From contig NZ_JASNJD010000004.1 of the NCBI RefSeq assembly GCF_030164425.1, positions 1 through 64,000 on the forward strand: DNA of 64,000 nt, given 5' to 3'. The DNA comes from Pseudodonghicola flavimaris. Its GTDB lineage: Bacteria > Pseudomonadota > Alphaproteobacteria > Rhodobacterales > Rhodobacteraceae. Below, piece by piece: positions 8,817 to 16,801 of this stretch (position 1 is the first letter of the stretch; each line of letters starts with the position of its first letter). Position numbers and translations under genes: made by a program. The notes under the pieces were generated by a model that had not been told where the DNA came from, did no database searches, and saw only the letters and a program-made list of their open reading frames with translations.

Positions 8817-10017
8817 CCGGTTCGGCCGGGGCGGCAGCGGTGTCGCTCAGCCCGCAGAGTCCGGCCAGCCGGCGGCAGGCCTCCATCCAGTCGAAATCCC
8901 GCCGCGCCGCCACCGGCGGTTCGGGATCGGTCGCGATGGCCCGGCGCAGCGCCGCCACCGCGCCCTCCATATCGGTATAGAAATGCGCGTTGGGATAGGC
9001 GTGAAACGGCAGGTTGCCCGGGCATTCGGGCAGTACCACATGGCGGCCCGCGACCAGCGCATCGGCGGTCGCAGTGCAGAGAACCTCGCTTTTCGAGGGG
9101 TTCAGCATCACCCGATAGGCGCCGATGGTTTCCCAGAACCGGGCGTTCGGCCCCTTCAGCGTCAGCGGCGCCTGTTCACGGGTCACCAGATCGCGAAAGC
9201 CGGCCTCGTCCCGGCCGCCGCCGATCACGTCCAGCGGCTGATCGGCGCGCTTGGCGATGCGCACCAGATCCTCCAGTCCCTTCTCCCACAGGAAGGAGCC
9301 CAGGAAATAGACACCGCGCACCTCCGGCGCGACCGGTGGAACCCGGGCATAACCGCGCGACACCCCGGTGATCCGTTCCACCGGCATGCTCACCCCCGGC
9401 AGCGTCAGCGCCGGCGACAGGCTGAGCGGCCGGTCGATCCTGAGCCGGATGGCGCGCCCGTGCAGGTAGGAGACCAGCTGTGCCACCCGTCCCGGCGCCG
9501 GCAGGTCGGAGGATCGGATGTATGTCTCGTAATCGGTCATCGACAGGCCCAGCGTCCGCTCTGCCCGGATCCGGCTGCGGCCGCGGGTGAAGGGATACCA
9601 GCACAGATGCTCCGGCTCGCTGGCGATCAGGCTGTGGCAGGGCGGCGCGGCGCGGAACACATCCTCCAGCGGCACGATGGACTTCATCCGGGCGATATAG
9701 GTGCTGCGATAGGGGCGGCATTCGGGCAGCGGCGGACAGCCCAGATCGGCGGCCTCGGCACGCAGCCAGTCCACCTGTTCGGCGAAATCGGCAAAGCGCT
9801 GCTCGCCCCAGAGCCGTTCCTGCGAGGCGGCATCGAGCCAGGGCAGAAGATAGGCCACCCGGTAGCCGAGCGCCGCCAGCCCGCAGGCATGCCAGAGCGA
9901 GATGAAGGAGGGCCCGGTCAGCCAAGGCAGCGCCGCCGAGGTCAGAACGGCGGCGTCGTAGTCATGGCGGGCGTTGGCCCCACTCCGGCTCCGGGTCTGT
10001 TCGCTGGCCTGACGCAT
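8806..10017 (-). CDS. DGD1-like (digalactosyldiacylglycerol-synthase-type) GT4 glycosyltransferase
   Basis: 403 residues from the ATG at 10017, chosen because AGGAGG lies 8 nt upstream; in-frame codons extend to 10071 without a good ribosome site. Motifs resemble plant DGD1 along the whole length: LTSAALPWLTG near the N-terminus, SEPEHLCWY mid-protein (plant EEPEHLNWY), GVYFLGSFLWEKG, and the donor-site segment NPSKSEVLCTATADAL (plant NPSxSDVLCTATAEAL). DGD1 adds a second galactose to MGDG from UDP-galactose. The gene is convergent with, and overlaps by 11 bp, the lipid kinase that follows the MGD1-like gene. The comparison was made from memory of the plant sequence, so the family is fairly sure but the sugar and product are not. 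Confidence 0.72.
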   Translation of the reverse strand: MRQASEQTRSRSGANARHDYDAAVLTSAALPWLTGPSFISLWHACGLAALGYRVAYLLPWLDAASQERLWGEQRFADFAEQVDWLRAEAADLGCPPLPECRPYRSTYIARMKSIVPLEDVFRAAPPCHSLIASEPEHLCWYPFTRGRSRIRAERTLGLSMTDYETYIRSSDLPAPGRVAQLVSYLHGRAIRLRIDRPLSLSPALTLPGVSMPVERITGVSRGYARVPPVAPEVRGVYFLGSFLWEKGLEDLVRIAKRADQPLDVIGGGRDEAGFRDLVTREQAPLTLKGPNARFWETIGAYRVMLNPSKSEVLCTATADALVAGRHVVLPECPGNLPFHAYPNAHFYTDMEGAVAALRRAIATDPEPPVAARRDFDWMEACRRLAGLCGLSDTAAAPAEPAMA

Positions 10018-10116
10018 GCGCTGATCCTCCTGTCGCAACGTCAGCTTCTCGTGCGGCAGGGGGCATTGCAACGGAAAACCGGGGCCTATGGTTTCCGGGG
10101 TCTTCGGCGCGCCGCC

Positions 10117-11577
10117 TCAGCCGGGCGCCCGGCCGTATTCGGCGCCGGTCAGGTCCGGGGTGTCATAGGACATCAGCCGGTCGCGATGCGGTGACCAGTC
10201 GGCCAGGAACAGGTCGCGACCGATGGTCTGGACCAGTCGCGGCACACCGTGGCGCAGGCTGGCGATTTCCCCCACCGCGCGGCCATGGCTGAGGCTTGCG
10301 CCGTAGGTATAGCAATGGATATTCCCCAGCACCGGCTGCGTCCCTGGCTGGCGTTCGAGGAACTCGAACCCCGGGCCCAGGTAGGGGTAGGAGGAGAGCG
10401 CCGGGATATCCACCCCGTCCTCGGGCTGGAACCGGTCGCGCCAGAGCGCGATATCGCCCGCGATCACCGCCAGTTCGGGCCGTTCCGTCACCTCCTGAAC
10501 ATAGCCGGTGCCGGTGACGATGAAGTCGAACTCATGCTGGCCGGCCTCGGTCTCCACCACCACGCTGTCGCCATTCTGCGCAAGCCGCTGCCAGCTCTGG
10601 CCGAAGTGCAGGTGGAACCCGGGCAGGGCGGTGGCGCGGCGCACGGTGGCGGCGATGGGCCCCGCGGCCCGGGCAAAGAAATAGCGCATCAGCTCCCATT
10701 TCCGGGCATCGGGCAGCTCGTGATAATGATCCATCACCCCGGCATAGGCCATGCCCTTGATCGGCGTGACCCGGTTCAGATCGTCATGCCGGCAGAACAG
10801 ATCGGCGCGCGCGGCGCCCTGTTCCAGCGCCGTGGCGGCGACGTCGAAGGCCGAGGAGGCAGCGCCCAGCACCCCGATCCGCTTGCCCTTCAGCCGGGCG
10901 AAGTCGATCGCCGTGTCGGTATGGGCATAGCGCGCCGGGTCGAGCGTGTCGGTGATCGTCTCGGGGATATACATCCGTCCGGATCCGCCCATGCCGGTTG
11001 CCAGCACCAGTTTCCGCGTCACGCAGCGTTCGGCCTGGCCATCGCGGATCAGCTCCACCGCGATTCCGTTCGGATCGGGGCGTATGGCGGTGACGCGGGT
11101 GTCGTTTTCCACCCGGGTGCCGGTGGCCTGGCGATACCAGCTGAGATAGGCGGCCCAGTCCTGCCGGCTGGCGCGCTCCAGCGCGGCATAGGCGGCCTGA
11201 CCGTAGAGGGTTTCGAACCAGGCGCGAAAGCTCAGCGCGGCGATGCCCAGCTCCGGCCCGGGCAGGGTCTTGGTGCTGCGCAGTGTCCGCATCCGCGCCG
11301 TGGTCAGCCAGACGCCTTCCCGGCCCTCGGGGGCGGCATCAACGATGCGCAGCCGCGCGATCCCGGCCCGGCGCAGCAGAAAACCGATGGCCATGCCGCT
11401 CTGGCCGCCGCCGACCACCAGCACGTCGCAATCGGTGCCGGACCGTTCGGGCACCCAGTTCGGAGTCTCCTCGCCGAGATAGGCGATATCGTCCCGTACC
11501 CGCTGGCTCAGCTCTGCCAGACTGCGTGCATAGGGCCCGGGATCCGCAAGGGGCGTTGCTGCCGGCTGATCGTTCAT
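10117..11577 (-). CDS. flavin-dependent monooxygenase / NAD(P)-binding oxidoreductase (CzcO/FMO type)
   Basis: 486 residues from the ATG at 11577 (AGGA 8 nt upstream; another ATG sits at 11583). Residues from about 45 hold the FAD motif DVLVVGGGQSGMAIGFLL, and a second dinucleotide motif, KRIGVLGAASSAFDVAA, follows in the middle, as in class B flavoprotein monooxygenases. LVLATGMGG and IVTGTGYVQ are the linker motifs seen in FMO/Baeyer-Villiger relatives. It likely oxygenates a small organic substrate using NADPH and O2. It lies 145 bp downstream of the LysR gene on the same strand, next to the divergent ligase/aldolase operon, so it may act on the same compound. The substrate is unknown. Confidence 0.8.
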   Translation of the reverse strand: MNDQPAATPLADPGPYARSLAELSQRVRDDIAYLGEETPNWVPERSGTDCDVLVVGGGQSGMAIGFLLRRAGIARLRIVDAAPEGREGVWLTTARMRTLRSTKTLPGPELGIAALSFRAWFETLYGQAAYAALERASRQDWAAYLSWYRQATGTRVENDTRVTAIRPDPNGIAVELIRDGQAERCVTRKLVLATGMGGSGRMYIPETITDTLDPARYAHTDTAIDFARLKGKRIGVLGAASSAFDVAATALEQGAARADLFCRHDDLNRVTPIKGMAYAGVMDHYHELPDARKWELMRYFFARAAGPIAATVRRATALPGFHLHFGQSWQRLAQNGDSVVVETEAGQHEFDFIVTGTGYVQEVTERPELAVIAGDIALWRDRFQPEDGVDIPALSSYPYLGPGFEFLERQPGTQPVLGNIHCYTYGASLSHGRAVGEIASLRHGVPRLVQTIGRDLFLADWSPHRDRLMSYDTPDLTGAEYGRAPG

Positions 11578-11722
11578 CACCATGGTCCTGTTATCCTGGG
11601 GTCGGGCGGAGCATGCCTGCGACCGGCGCCGGGGTTCCATGGTTTTCGGTCCCGAAGGCCGGCTTTCCCTTGCGCCCCCGCAGGCGAAGCCCAAGGATTG
11701 CGCGCCGGGTGAAACGGATTGT

Positions 11723-12619
11723 TCAGGCGGCGGCCGGATCGCGCCGTGCCAGCATCAGATCGATGAACCGGTCCCGGGTGGGAGAGGGGGCGCCCTCCGG
11801 CCAGACCAGACAGAGCCGCAGCCGCACATCGAGATCGGGAACCGGGATGAAGCGCACCGCCGGCGGCGGCCGCAGCCGCTGGTTCTCGTTCACGATGGCC
11901 ATGCCGAGGCCGGAGTTCACCAACGCCAGGATATCGGATTCATTGGTCATCTCGCTGTGAAACCCGCCGCGATGGCCGGCCGCGGTCAGCGCCGCGGTGA
12001 CGTCGTCGTACATCTGCGGGGAGGAGGCGCGGCGAAACCCGATCAGCGGCGCGCCGGCCAGATCGGCCATTCGCACCGTCGGTCGGTCCGCCATCGGGTC
12101 GCCGGCGGGGACCGCCAGCATCAGCCGGTGCAGCGCCAGCGGCGCCAGGGTCAGCCCGGGTTCCGGTTGGGGGTTGTAGATGATGCTGGCATCGAGCTTG
12201 CCGGTCCGGAGCGCCGCCATCTGCTCGCCGGAGGACATGGCCAGCAGGTTCAGCTCGACCCCGGCGAACCTCTGGCGGAATTCCTGGATTGTCTGCGGCA
12301 CAATACCGGACCAGGCGGAGACCTCGATCAGCCCCAGCGACAGTTGCCCCTCCGCGCCGGAGGCGGCGGCGCGGGCGGCGGCGACGGCCCGTTCGATCCG
12401 CGCCTCCACCGGCTTCAGCTGGGTCAGGAACACCTCTCCCGCCGGGGTAAGGCGCACCCCACGGGGCAACCGCTCGAACAGGGTGACGCCGATCTCGTCT
12501 TCCAGCAGCTTCATCTGCCGGCTCAGCGCCGGCTGGGCGATGCGCAGCAGATCTGCCGCCCGGCCGAAATGCTGCAGCTCTGCTATAGCGATAAAATACC
12601 TGATTTGGCTCAGTTTCAT
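11723..12619 (-). CDS. LysR-family transcriptional regulator
   Basis: 298 residues, standard LTTR length. The N-terminal winged helix-turn-helix starts at MKLSQIRYFIAIAELQHFG and includes RAADLLRIAQPALSRQMKLLE; a periplasmic-binding-like effector domain follows from about residue 90. The ATG at 12619 was chosen because it begins the conserved DNA-binding domain; longer open sequence upstream runs into the divergent gene. It is divergent from the acyl-CoA ligase operon (12716 onward), the classic arrangement for a LysR activator of its neighbour. A TTGATA-N9-TATCAA dyad lies 6 bp upstream of its start codon and probably serves both promoters. Confidence 0.93.
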   Translation of the reverse strand: MKLSQIRYFIAIAELQHFGRAADLLRIAQPALSRQMKLLEDEIGVTLFERLPRGVRLTPAGEVFLTQLKPVEARIERAVAAARAAASGAEGQLSLGLIEVSAWSGIVPQTIQEFRQRFAGVELNLLAMSSGEQMAALRTGKLDASIIYNPQPEPGLTLAPLALHRLMLAVPAGDPMADRPTVRMADLAGAPLIGFRRASSPQMYDDVTAALTAAGHRGGFHSEMTNESDILALVNSGLGMAIVNENQRLRPPPAVRFIPVPDLDVRLRLCLVWPEGAPSPTRDRFIDLMLARRDPAAA

Positions 12620-12624
12620 TATTT

Positions 12625-12645
12625 TTGATAGCGAAATGATATCAA
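12625..12645. promoter_or_regulatory. LysR-type operator dyad in the divergent promoter
   Basis: TTGATA at 12625-12630 and TATCAA at 12640-12645 are perfect inverted arms with a 9-nt spacer, and they contain the T-N11-A core that defines LysR binding sites. The site lies between the LysR gene and the divergent acyl-CoA ligase gene, about 70 bp before the ligase start, where activation and autoregulation sites normally occur. Confidence 0.65.
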
Positions 12646-12715
12646 TCGGGCAAGCGGATTGAATTGGATCACCGGCTGGCCACCGGCCTAGAGTACCCGG
12701 CAACAGGAGGTCCGA

Positions 12716-14362
12716 ATGACATCTCAAACGCCCTTTGATCTGTTCGCCGCCAGCGCGCGCGACTATCCCGGCCAACCGGTGATGAAAGCCCCCGCCTCGG
12801 CGCATCTGAGCTATGCGCCCGAGGGGTTCAGCTATACCTACGCCGAGGCGGCGGCGGTGATCGACGCGCTGCGCGACCGCTATGCCGGGGCGGGCTACGG
12901 GCGGGGCCACCGGGTGGCGCTGATCCTGGAAAACCGGCCCGAGATGCTGTTTCACTGGCTGGCTCTGAACGCACTGGGCGCCACCATCGTGCCGATCAAC
13001 CCCGATCTGAAGCCGGAGGAGCTGCGCTATCAGCTGGAGAAATCCCGCTCCGATCTGGTGGTGGCGCTGCCGGCCTACGATGCCTTGCTGGACGCGGGCT
13101 GCCCCGAGGGATTGCCGCGCGCCCATCCCGACAGCGTGCCGCCCGGGGCGCTGAGCGCGCCGCAGGCGGGCACGCCGGGCCCGGATCAGGAATGCGCCAT
13201 CCTCTTCACCTCGGGCAGTTCCGGCCTGCCCAAGGCCTGCCAGCTCTCCAACGAATATTTTCTGACGCTCGCCGCCTGGTATGTCTCGGACGAGGGGATG
13301 GGCCCGATGGCGCCGGGGGCGGAGGTGGCGCTGACGCCCTTGCCGCTGTTTCACATGAACGCGCTGGGCTGCACCTGCCTGGGCATGATCCAGGCAGGCG
13401 GCTGTATCGTCGCGCTGGACCGGTTCCACGCCCGTGCCTGGTGGCCGACGGTGGCCGACAGCGGCGCCACGCTGGTCCACGCGCTGGGGGTGATCCCGGC
13501 GATCCTGCTGAAACTGCCGGTCGACCCGGCGGAGACCGCGCATCAGGCGCGGCTGGTCTTCAGCCCCGGGGTCGAGCCCGGCAACAAGCAGGAGTTCGAG
13601 CGCCGCTACAACGTGCGGATCGAAGAGGGCTGGGCGATGACCGAGACCGGCGGTGCCGCCGGCATCGGCTCGGCCGGGATCGAGCTGCCGAAGGGCAAGC
13701 AATGTATCGGCAAGCCCTATCGCAACGTCGACTGGCGGCTGGTGGACGATGCCGGCGCCGACGTCGCCACCGGCCAGCCGGGGGAGCTTTGGGTGCGGGC
13801 CAGGGGTGCGGATCCCCGGCGCGGCTTCTTCTCCGGCTATCTGGGCGATGAGGCGGCCACCGCCGAGGCCTGGGAAGGCGGCTGGTTCCACACCGGCGAC
13901 ATCATGATGCGGGACGACGCGGGGCTGTTCTATTTCGTCGACCGCAAGAAGAGCATCGTGCGCCGCTCGGGTGAGAATATCTCCTCGCTCGAAGTCGAAA
14001 GCGCGCTGGTGCGCGATCCGGGCATCTATGCCGCTGCGGTGGCGCCGGCGCCCGACGATGTCCGCGGCGAGGAGGTTCTGGCCTTCATCGTGCTGAGCGA
14101 TCCGGCGCCCGCGGCGCTGGCCGGCCGCGACCGCGACGCCGCCCTGGCGCTGGTCGAGGCGGCGGCCCCCTACATCAGCTATCACAAGCTGCCGGGCTGG
14201 GTGGTCTTCACCGACGCGCTGCCGCTGACCTCGACCAAGAAACTGCAGCGCGGCGTGCTCAAGGCCAATGCCGCCACTGCGGTGGAGGATGGCAGCGCCA
14301 TCGACCTGCGCGGCGAAAAGGGCCGGTTCCGCACCGCTGGCAAACCCGGAGGACAATCCTGA
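12716..14362 (+). CDS. AMP-binding acyl-CoA synthetase
   Basis: 548 residues of the adenylate-forming superfamily. The phosphate-binding loop is TSGSSGLPKAC (from residue 165), followed by FHMNAL, the MTETGGAAG motif, HTGDI and the hinge/C-terminal segment VDRKKSIVRRSGENISSLEVE with the A8/A10-like elements. The final K in LTSTKKLQRG is the expected catalytic Lys region. It activates a carboxylic acid to an acyl-AMP and then acyl-CoA. It has AGGAGG 5 nt before its ATG and overlaps the next gene by 1 nt. As first gene of the operon it probably primes the compound later cleaved by the thiolase-like/DUF35 pair. Organic acid substrate unknown. Confidence 0.9.
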   Translation: MTSQTPFDLFAASARDYPGQPVMKAPASAHLSYAPEGFSYTYAEAAAVIDALRDRYAGAGYGRGHRVALILENRPEMLFHWLALNALGATIVPINPDLKPEELRYQLEKSRSDLVVALPAYDALLDAGCPEGLPRAHPDSVPPGALSAPQAGTPGPDQECAILFTSGSSGLPKACQLSNEYFLTLAAWYVSDEGMGPMAPGAEVALTPLPLFHMNALGCTCLGMIQAGGCIVALDRFHARAWWPTVADSGATLVHALGVIPAILLKLPVDPAETAHQARLVFSPGVEPGNKQEFERRYNVRIEEGWAMTETGGAAGIGSAGIELPKGKQCIGKPYRNVDWRLVDDAGADVATGQPGELWVRARGADPRRGFFSGYLGDEAATAEAWEGGWFHTGDIMMRDDAGLFYFVDRKKSIVRRSGENISSLEVESALVRDPGIYAAAVAPAPDDVRGEEVLAFIVLSDPAPAALAGRDRDAALALVEAAAPYISYHKLPGWVVFTDALPLTSTKKLQRGVLKANAATAVEDGSAIDLRGEKGRFRTAGKPGGQS

Positions 14363-15543
14363 TGGCCGCCGCTCCCAAAGGCTATGACGGGGTGGTGATC
14401 ACCACCCCGGTCACCGTGCCCTATACCCGCTACTCGCCGGAAGGCGCCGCCTGGTGGACCGGCCGCGCGCTGGCCGAACTGGCCCGGGGCGCCGGGCTCG
14501 CCTCGCACCGCGAGATCGACGGTTTCGTCTATTCCAGCTTCTCCTCTGCCCCCGACAGCGCGGTGGGGCTGACCCAGCATTTCGGCCTGTCGCCGCGGCT
14601 GGTCGACTTCGTGCCGCTGGGGGGCATGGGGGCGGTCGCCTCGCTGCGCCGGGCGGCGCGGGCGGTGCAGATGGGGGATGCCGAGATCGTCGCCTGCGTT
14701 GCCGGCGAGACCAACGGTATCCATTCCTTCCGCCACGGGCTGGAGAATTTCAGCCGGTTCTCGCAGGATGGGGTCTATCCCTACAGCTCGGGCGGGCCGA
14801 ATGTCTCCTTCGCGCTGATGGCGGCGCAATACATGGCGACCACCGGCGCCACGCGGGAGGATTTCGGCAAGCTTTGCGTGGCGATGCGCTATAACGCACT
14901 GCGCAATCCCAACGCGCTGATGAAGAAACCGCTCAGCCTCGACGACTATCTGGGGGCGCGGCCGATCGCGCCGCCAATCCACCTGTTCGACTGCGTCCAG
15001 CCCTGCGCCGGCGCCGACGGATTCCTGGTGATGCGCGAGGAAACCGCAAAGGCACAGGGGCTGGCCTTCGCCCGGCTGACCGGCGGCATCGAACGCTATA
15101 ACGGCTTTGCCGAGGACCCGATCCAGCTGCGCGGCGGCTGGGGCGTGGATGTCGACACGCTCTATGCGATGGCCGGGGTGCGGCCCGACGATATCGACGT
15201 GGTCAACACCTATGACGATTATCCCTTCGTCTGCATGCTGCAGTTCGAGGGGCTGGGGTTCTGCGCCCCGGGCGAGGCGCCGGAATTCGTGCGCGCGCAT
15301 GAGTTCACCTTCGACGGCAGCTTCCCGCACAACACCTCGGGCGGGCAGCTCTCGGTCGGGCAGGCGGGCTGTGCCGGCGGCCATCTGGGTGTCGTCGAGG
15401 TGCTGCGGCAACTGACCGGGCAGGCCGGGCCGCGGCAGGTGAAGGACGCGAAACTGGGGCTGGTCTCCGGTTTCGGCATGATCAACTACGACCGTGGGCT
15501 GGGCTCCGGCGCGGTCATCCTGGAACAGGGGAGCATGGCATGA
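14362..15543 (+). CDS. thiolase-superfamily protein lacking the nucleophilic Cys (Ltp2/SCP-x-like)
   Basis: 393 residues with the thiolase fold, ending in a canonical-looking SGGQLSVGQAGCAGG segment and ALxxGSGFGMINYDRG-like tail (GFGMINYDRGLG). Where biosynthetic and degradative thiolases carry the nucleophile (Cys in a CASG context), this protein reads PLGGMGAVASL, so it cannot use the usual Claisen mechanism. Steroid side-chain aldolases such as Ltp2 also lack that Cys, and work as retro-aldolases with a DUF35 partner. The very next gene begins with a DUF35 domain, overlapping by 4 nt. A CoA-thioester aldolase is therefore the best guess; substrate unknown. Confidence 0.8.
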   Translation: MAAAPKGYDGVVITTPVTVPYTRYSPEGAAWWTGRALAELARGAGLASHREIDGFVYSSFSSAPDSAVGLTQHFGLSPRLVDFVPLGGMGAVASLRRAARAVQMGDAEIVACVAGETNGIHSFRHGLENFSRFSQDGVYPYSSGGPNVSFALMAAQYMATTGATREDFGKLCVAMRYNALRNPNALMKKPLSLDDYLGARPIAPPIHLFDCVQPCAGADGFLVMREETAKAQGLAFARLTGGIERYNGFAEDPIQLRGGWGVDVDTLYAMAGVRPDDIDVVNTYDDYPFVCMLQFEGLGFCAPGEAPEFVRAHEFTFDGSFPHNTSGGQLSVGQAGCAGGHLGVVEVLRQLTGQAGPRQVKDAKLGLVSGFGMINYDRGLGSGAVILEQGSMA

Positions 15544-16784
15544 CGACCCCTTTTGAACGTCCCAAGCGCAAGGACCCGCTGGTCCGGACCGAGCTGCCGC
15601 TGACCCCGCCGGGGGGCCGCAGCCGGGCGGCGCATCTGTTGACCCGTGCGGCGGCGCGCGGGCAGTTCGCGCTGCCCCGGTGCCGCGCCTGCGGCACGGT
15701 GCATTTCCCGGTGCGCGACATCTGCCCCAACTGCCTGTCGACGGAAATCGCCATGGCGCCGGCCGCTGCCGCCGGCACGCTGCTGTCGCGCACCCAGGCC
15801 GAGGTTCCGGCGCTGCCCTACTTCCGCGAACGCGCTCCCTGGCATGTCGGGCTGGTACAGCTGGCCGACGGGCCGCAGGTGATCGCGCATCTGCATCCGG
15901 AGGTCGCGGTGGGCGCAGCGGTGCGGATGCACCTGAAACTCGACAAGGCCGGGCAGGCGGTGCTCTATGCGGCGCCGAAAACCGCGGAGGTGGACCTGAT
16001 GACCGATCCCAAGTGGCGCGAGATGGTCGCGCACCCGCTGCACCGCCGGGTGCTGATCACCGACGCCCGCCATTTCGCCACCCCCGCCATCGTCAAGGCG
16101 CTGAAGGCGGCGGGCGCACGCAAGATCCGGCTGGGGGTGCCCGAGGCCTGGAAACCCTTCCGCGAGGCGCCGCTTTATGACGGGATCGAGGGGGTGGAGA
16201 TCCTGCCGCTCGATCTGACCAGCGACCGGTCAGTCTTCGACTACGCCAGCGATTATGGCGGCACGACGGAGATCGTGATCAACACCGCCGACCGGGTGCG
16301 CGCCGGTCAGACGCTGCAGCCCGGCACCCTGCTGCCGGCGCAGGAGATGATGGAGCATATCGCCTTCGGTCCCATGCGTCTGGCGCAGGCACTGGCACCG
16401 GCGCTGATCGGGCGCGGGGCCGACGGGCCGGCGGCGGCGGCGGCCTGGGTCAACCTGCTGTCGATCCACGCGCTGGCGCCGCTGCCGGGGCATATGGGCT
16501 GGTCCGCCGCCCATGCCGCGGCGCATGCCTTCTCGCAGGGGCTGCGGGCCGAGCTGCTGCAGGGCGGCGTCAAGCTGATCAACCTCTATTCCGGCCCGAC
16601 CGAGGACCCGTGGTTCCAGACCATGATCCCGCCGAAGGTCAACGGTGCCGCCCTCGCGCGCGGCATCGTCAAGGCGCTGACCGAGGGGCTGGAAGAGCTC
16701 GATATCGGCCCGGTGGCGCAGGAGCTGCGCGAAAGGCTCGACGCCAATCCCAAGGCGGTGGAACGCGAACTGGGGCAATCGTGA
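15540..16784 (+). CDS. Zn-ribbon/OB-fold (DUF35) protein fused to a degenerate SDR domain
   Basis: 414 residues. The N-terminal part (about 25-150) is a DUF35 module: a Zn ribbon with C48-x2-C51 and C62-x2-C65, then an OB-fold. Residues about 170-395 follow the short-chain dehydrogenase fold (RVLITDARHF, EIVINTAD, GPMRLAQALAPAL, VNLLSIHALAP) but have lost its key residues: the Gly-rich TGxxxGxG motif reads TDARHFAT, and the YxxxK pair is W321-xxx-H325; only Ser308 of the tetrad remains. The SDR half is thus probably non-catalytic, a structural or substrate-binding subunit. It overlaps the thiolase-like gene (ATGA), so the two likely form one complex, as DUF35-thiolase pairs do. Confidence 0.82.
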   Translation: MTTPFERPKRKDPLVRTELPLTPPGGRSRAAHLLTRAAARGQFALPRCRACGTVHFPVRDICPNCLSTEIAMAPAAAAGTLLSRTQAEVPALPYFRERAPWHVGLVQLADGPQVIAHLHPEVAVGAAVRMHLKLDKAGQAVLYAAPKTAEVDLMTDPKWREMVAHPLHRRVLITDARHFATPAIVKALKAAGARKIRLGVPEAWKPFREAPLYDGIEGVEILPLDLTSDRSVFDYASDYGGTTEIVINTADRVRAGQTLQPGTLLPAQEMMEHIAFGPMRLAQALAPALIGRGADGPAAAAAWVNLLSIHALAPLPGHMGWSAAHAAAHAFSQGLRAELLQGGVKLINLYSGPTEDPWFQTMIPPKVNGAALARGIVKALTEGLEELDIGPVAQELRERLDANPKAVERELGQS

Positions 16785-16801
16785 TGGAAGGGAAGAGCGA
16801 C

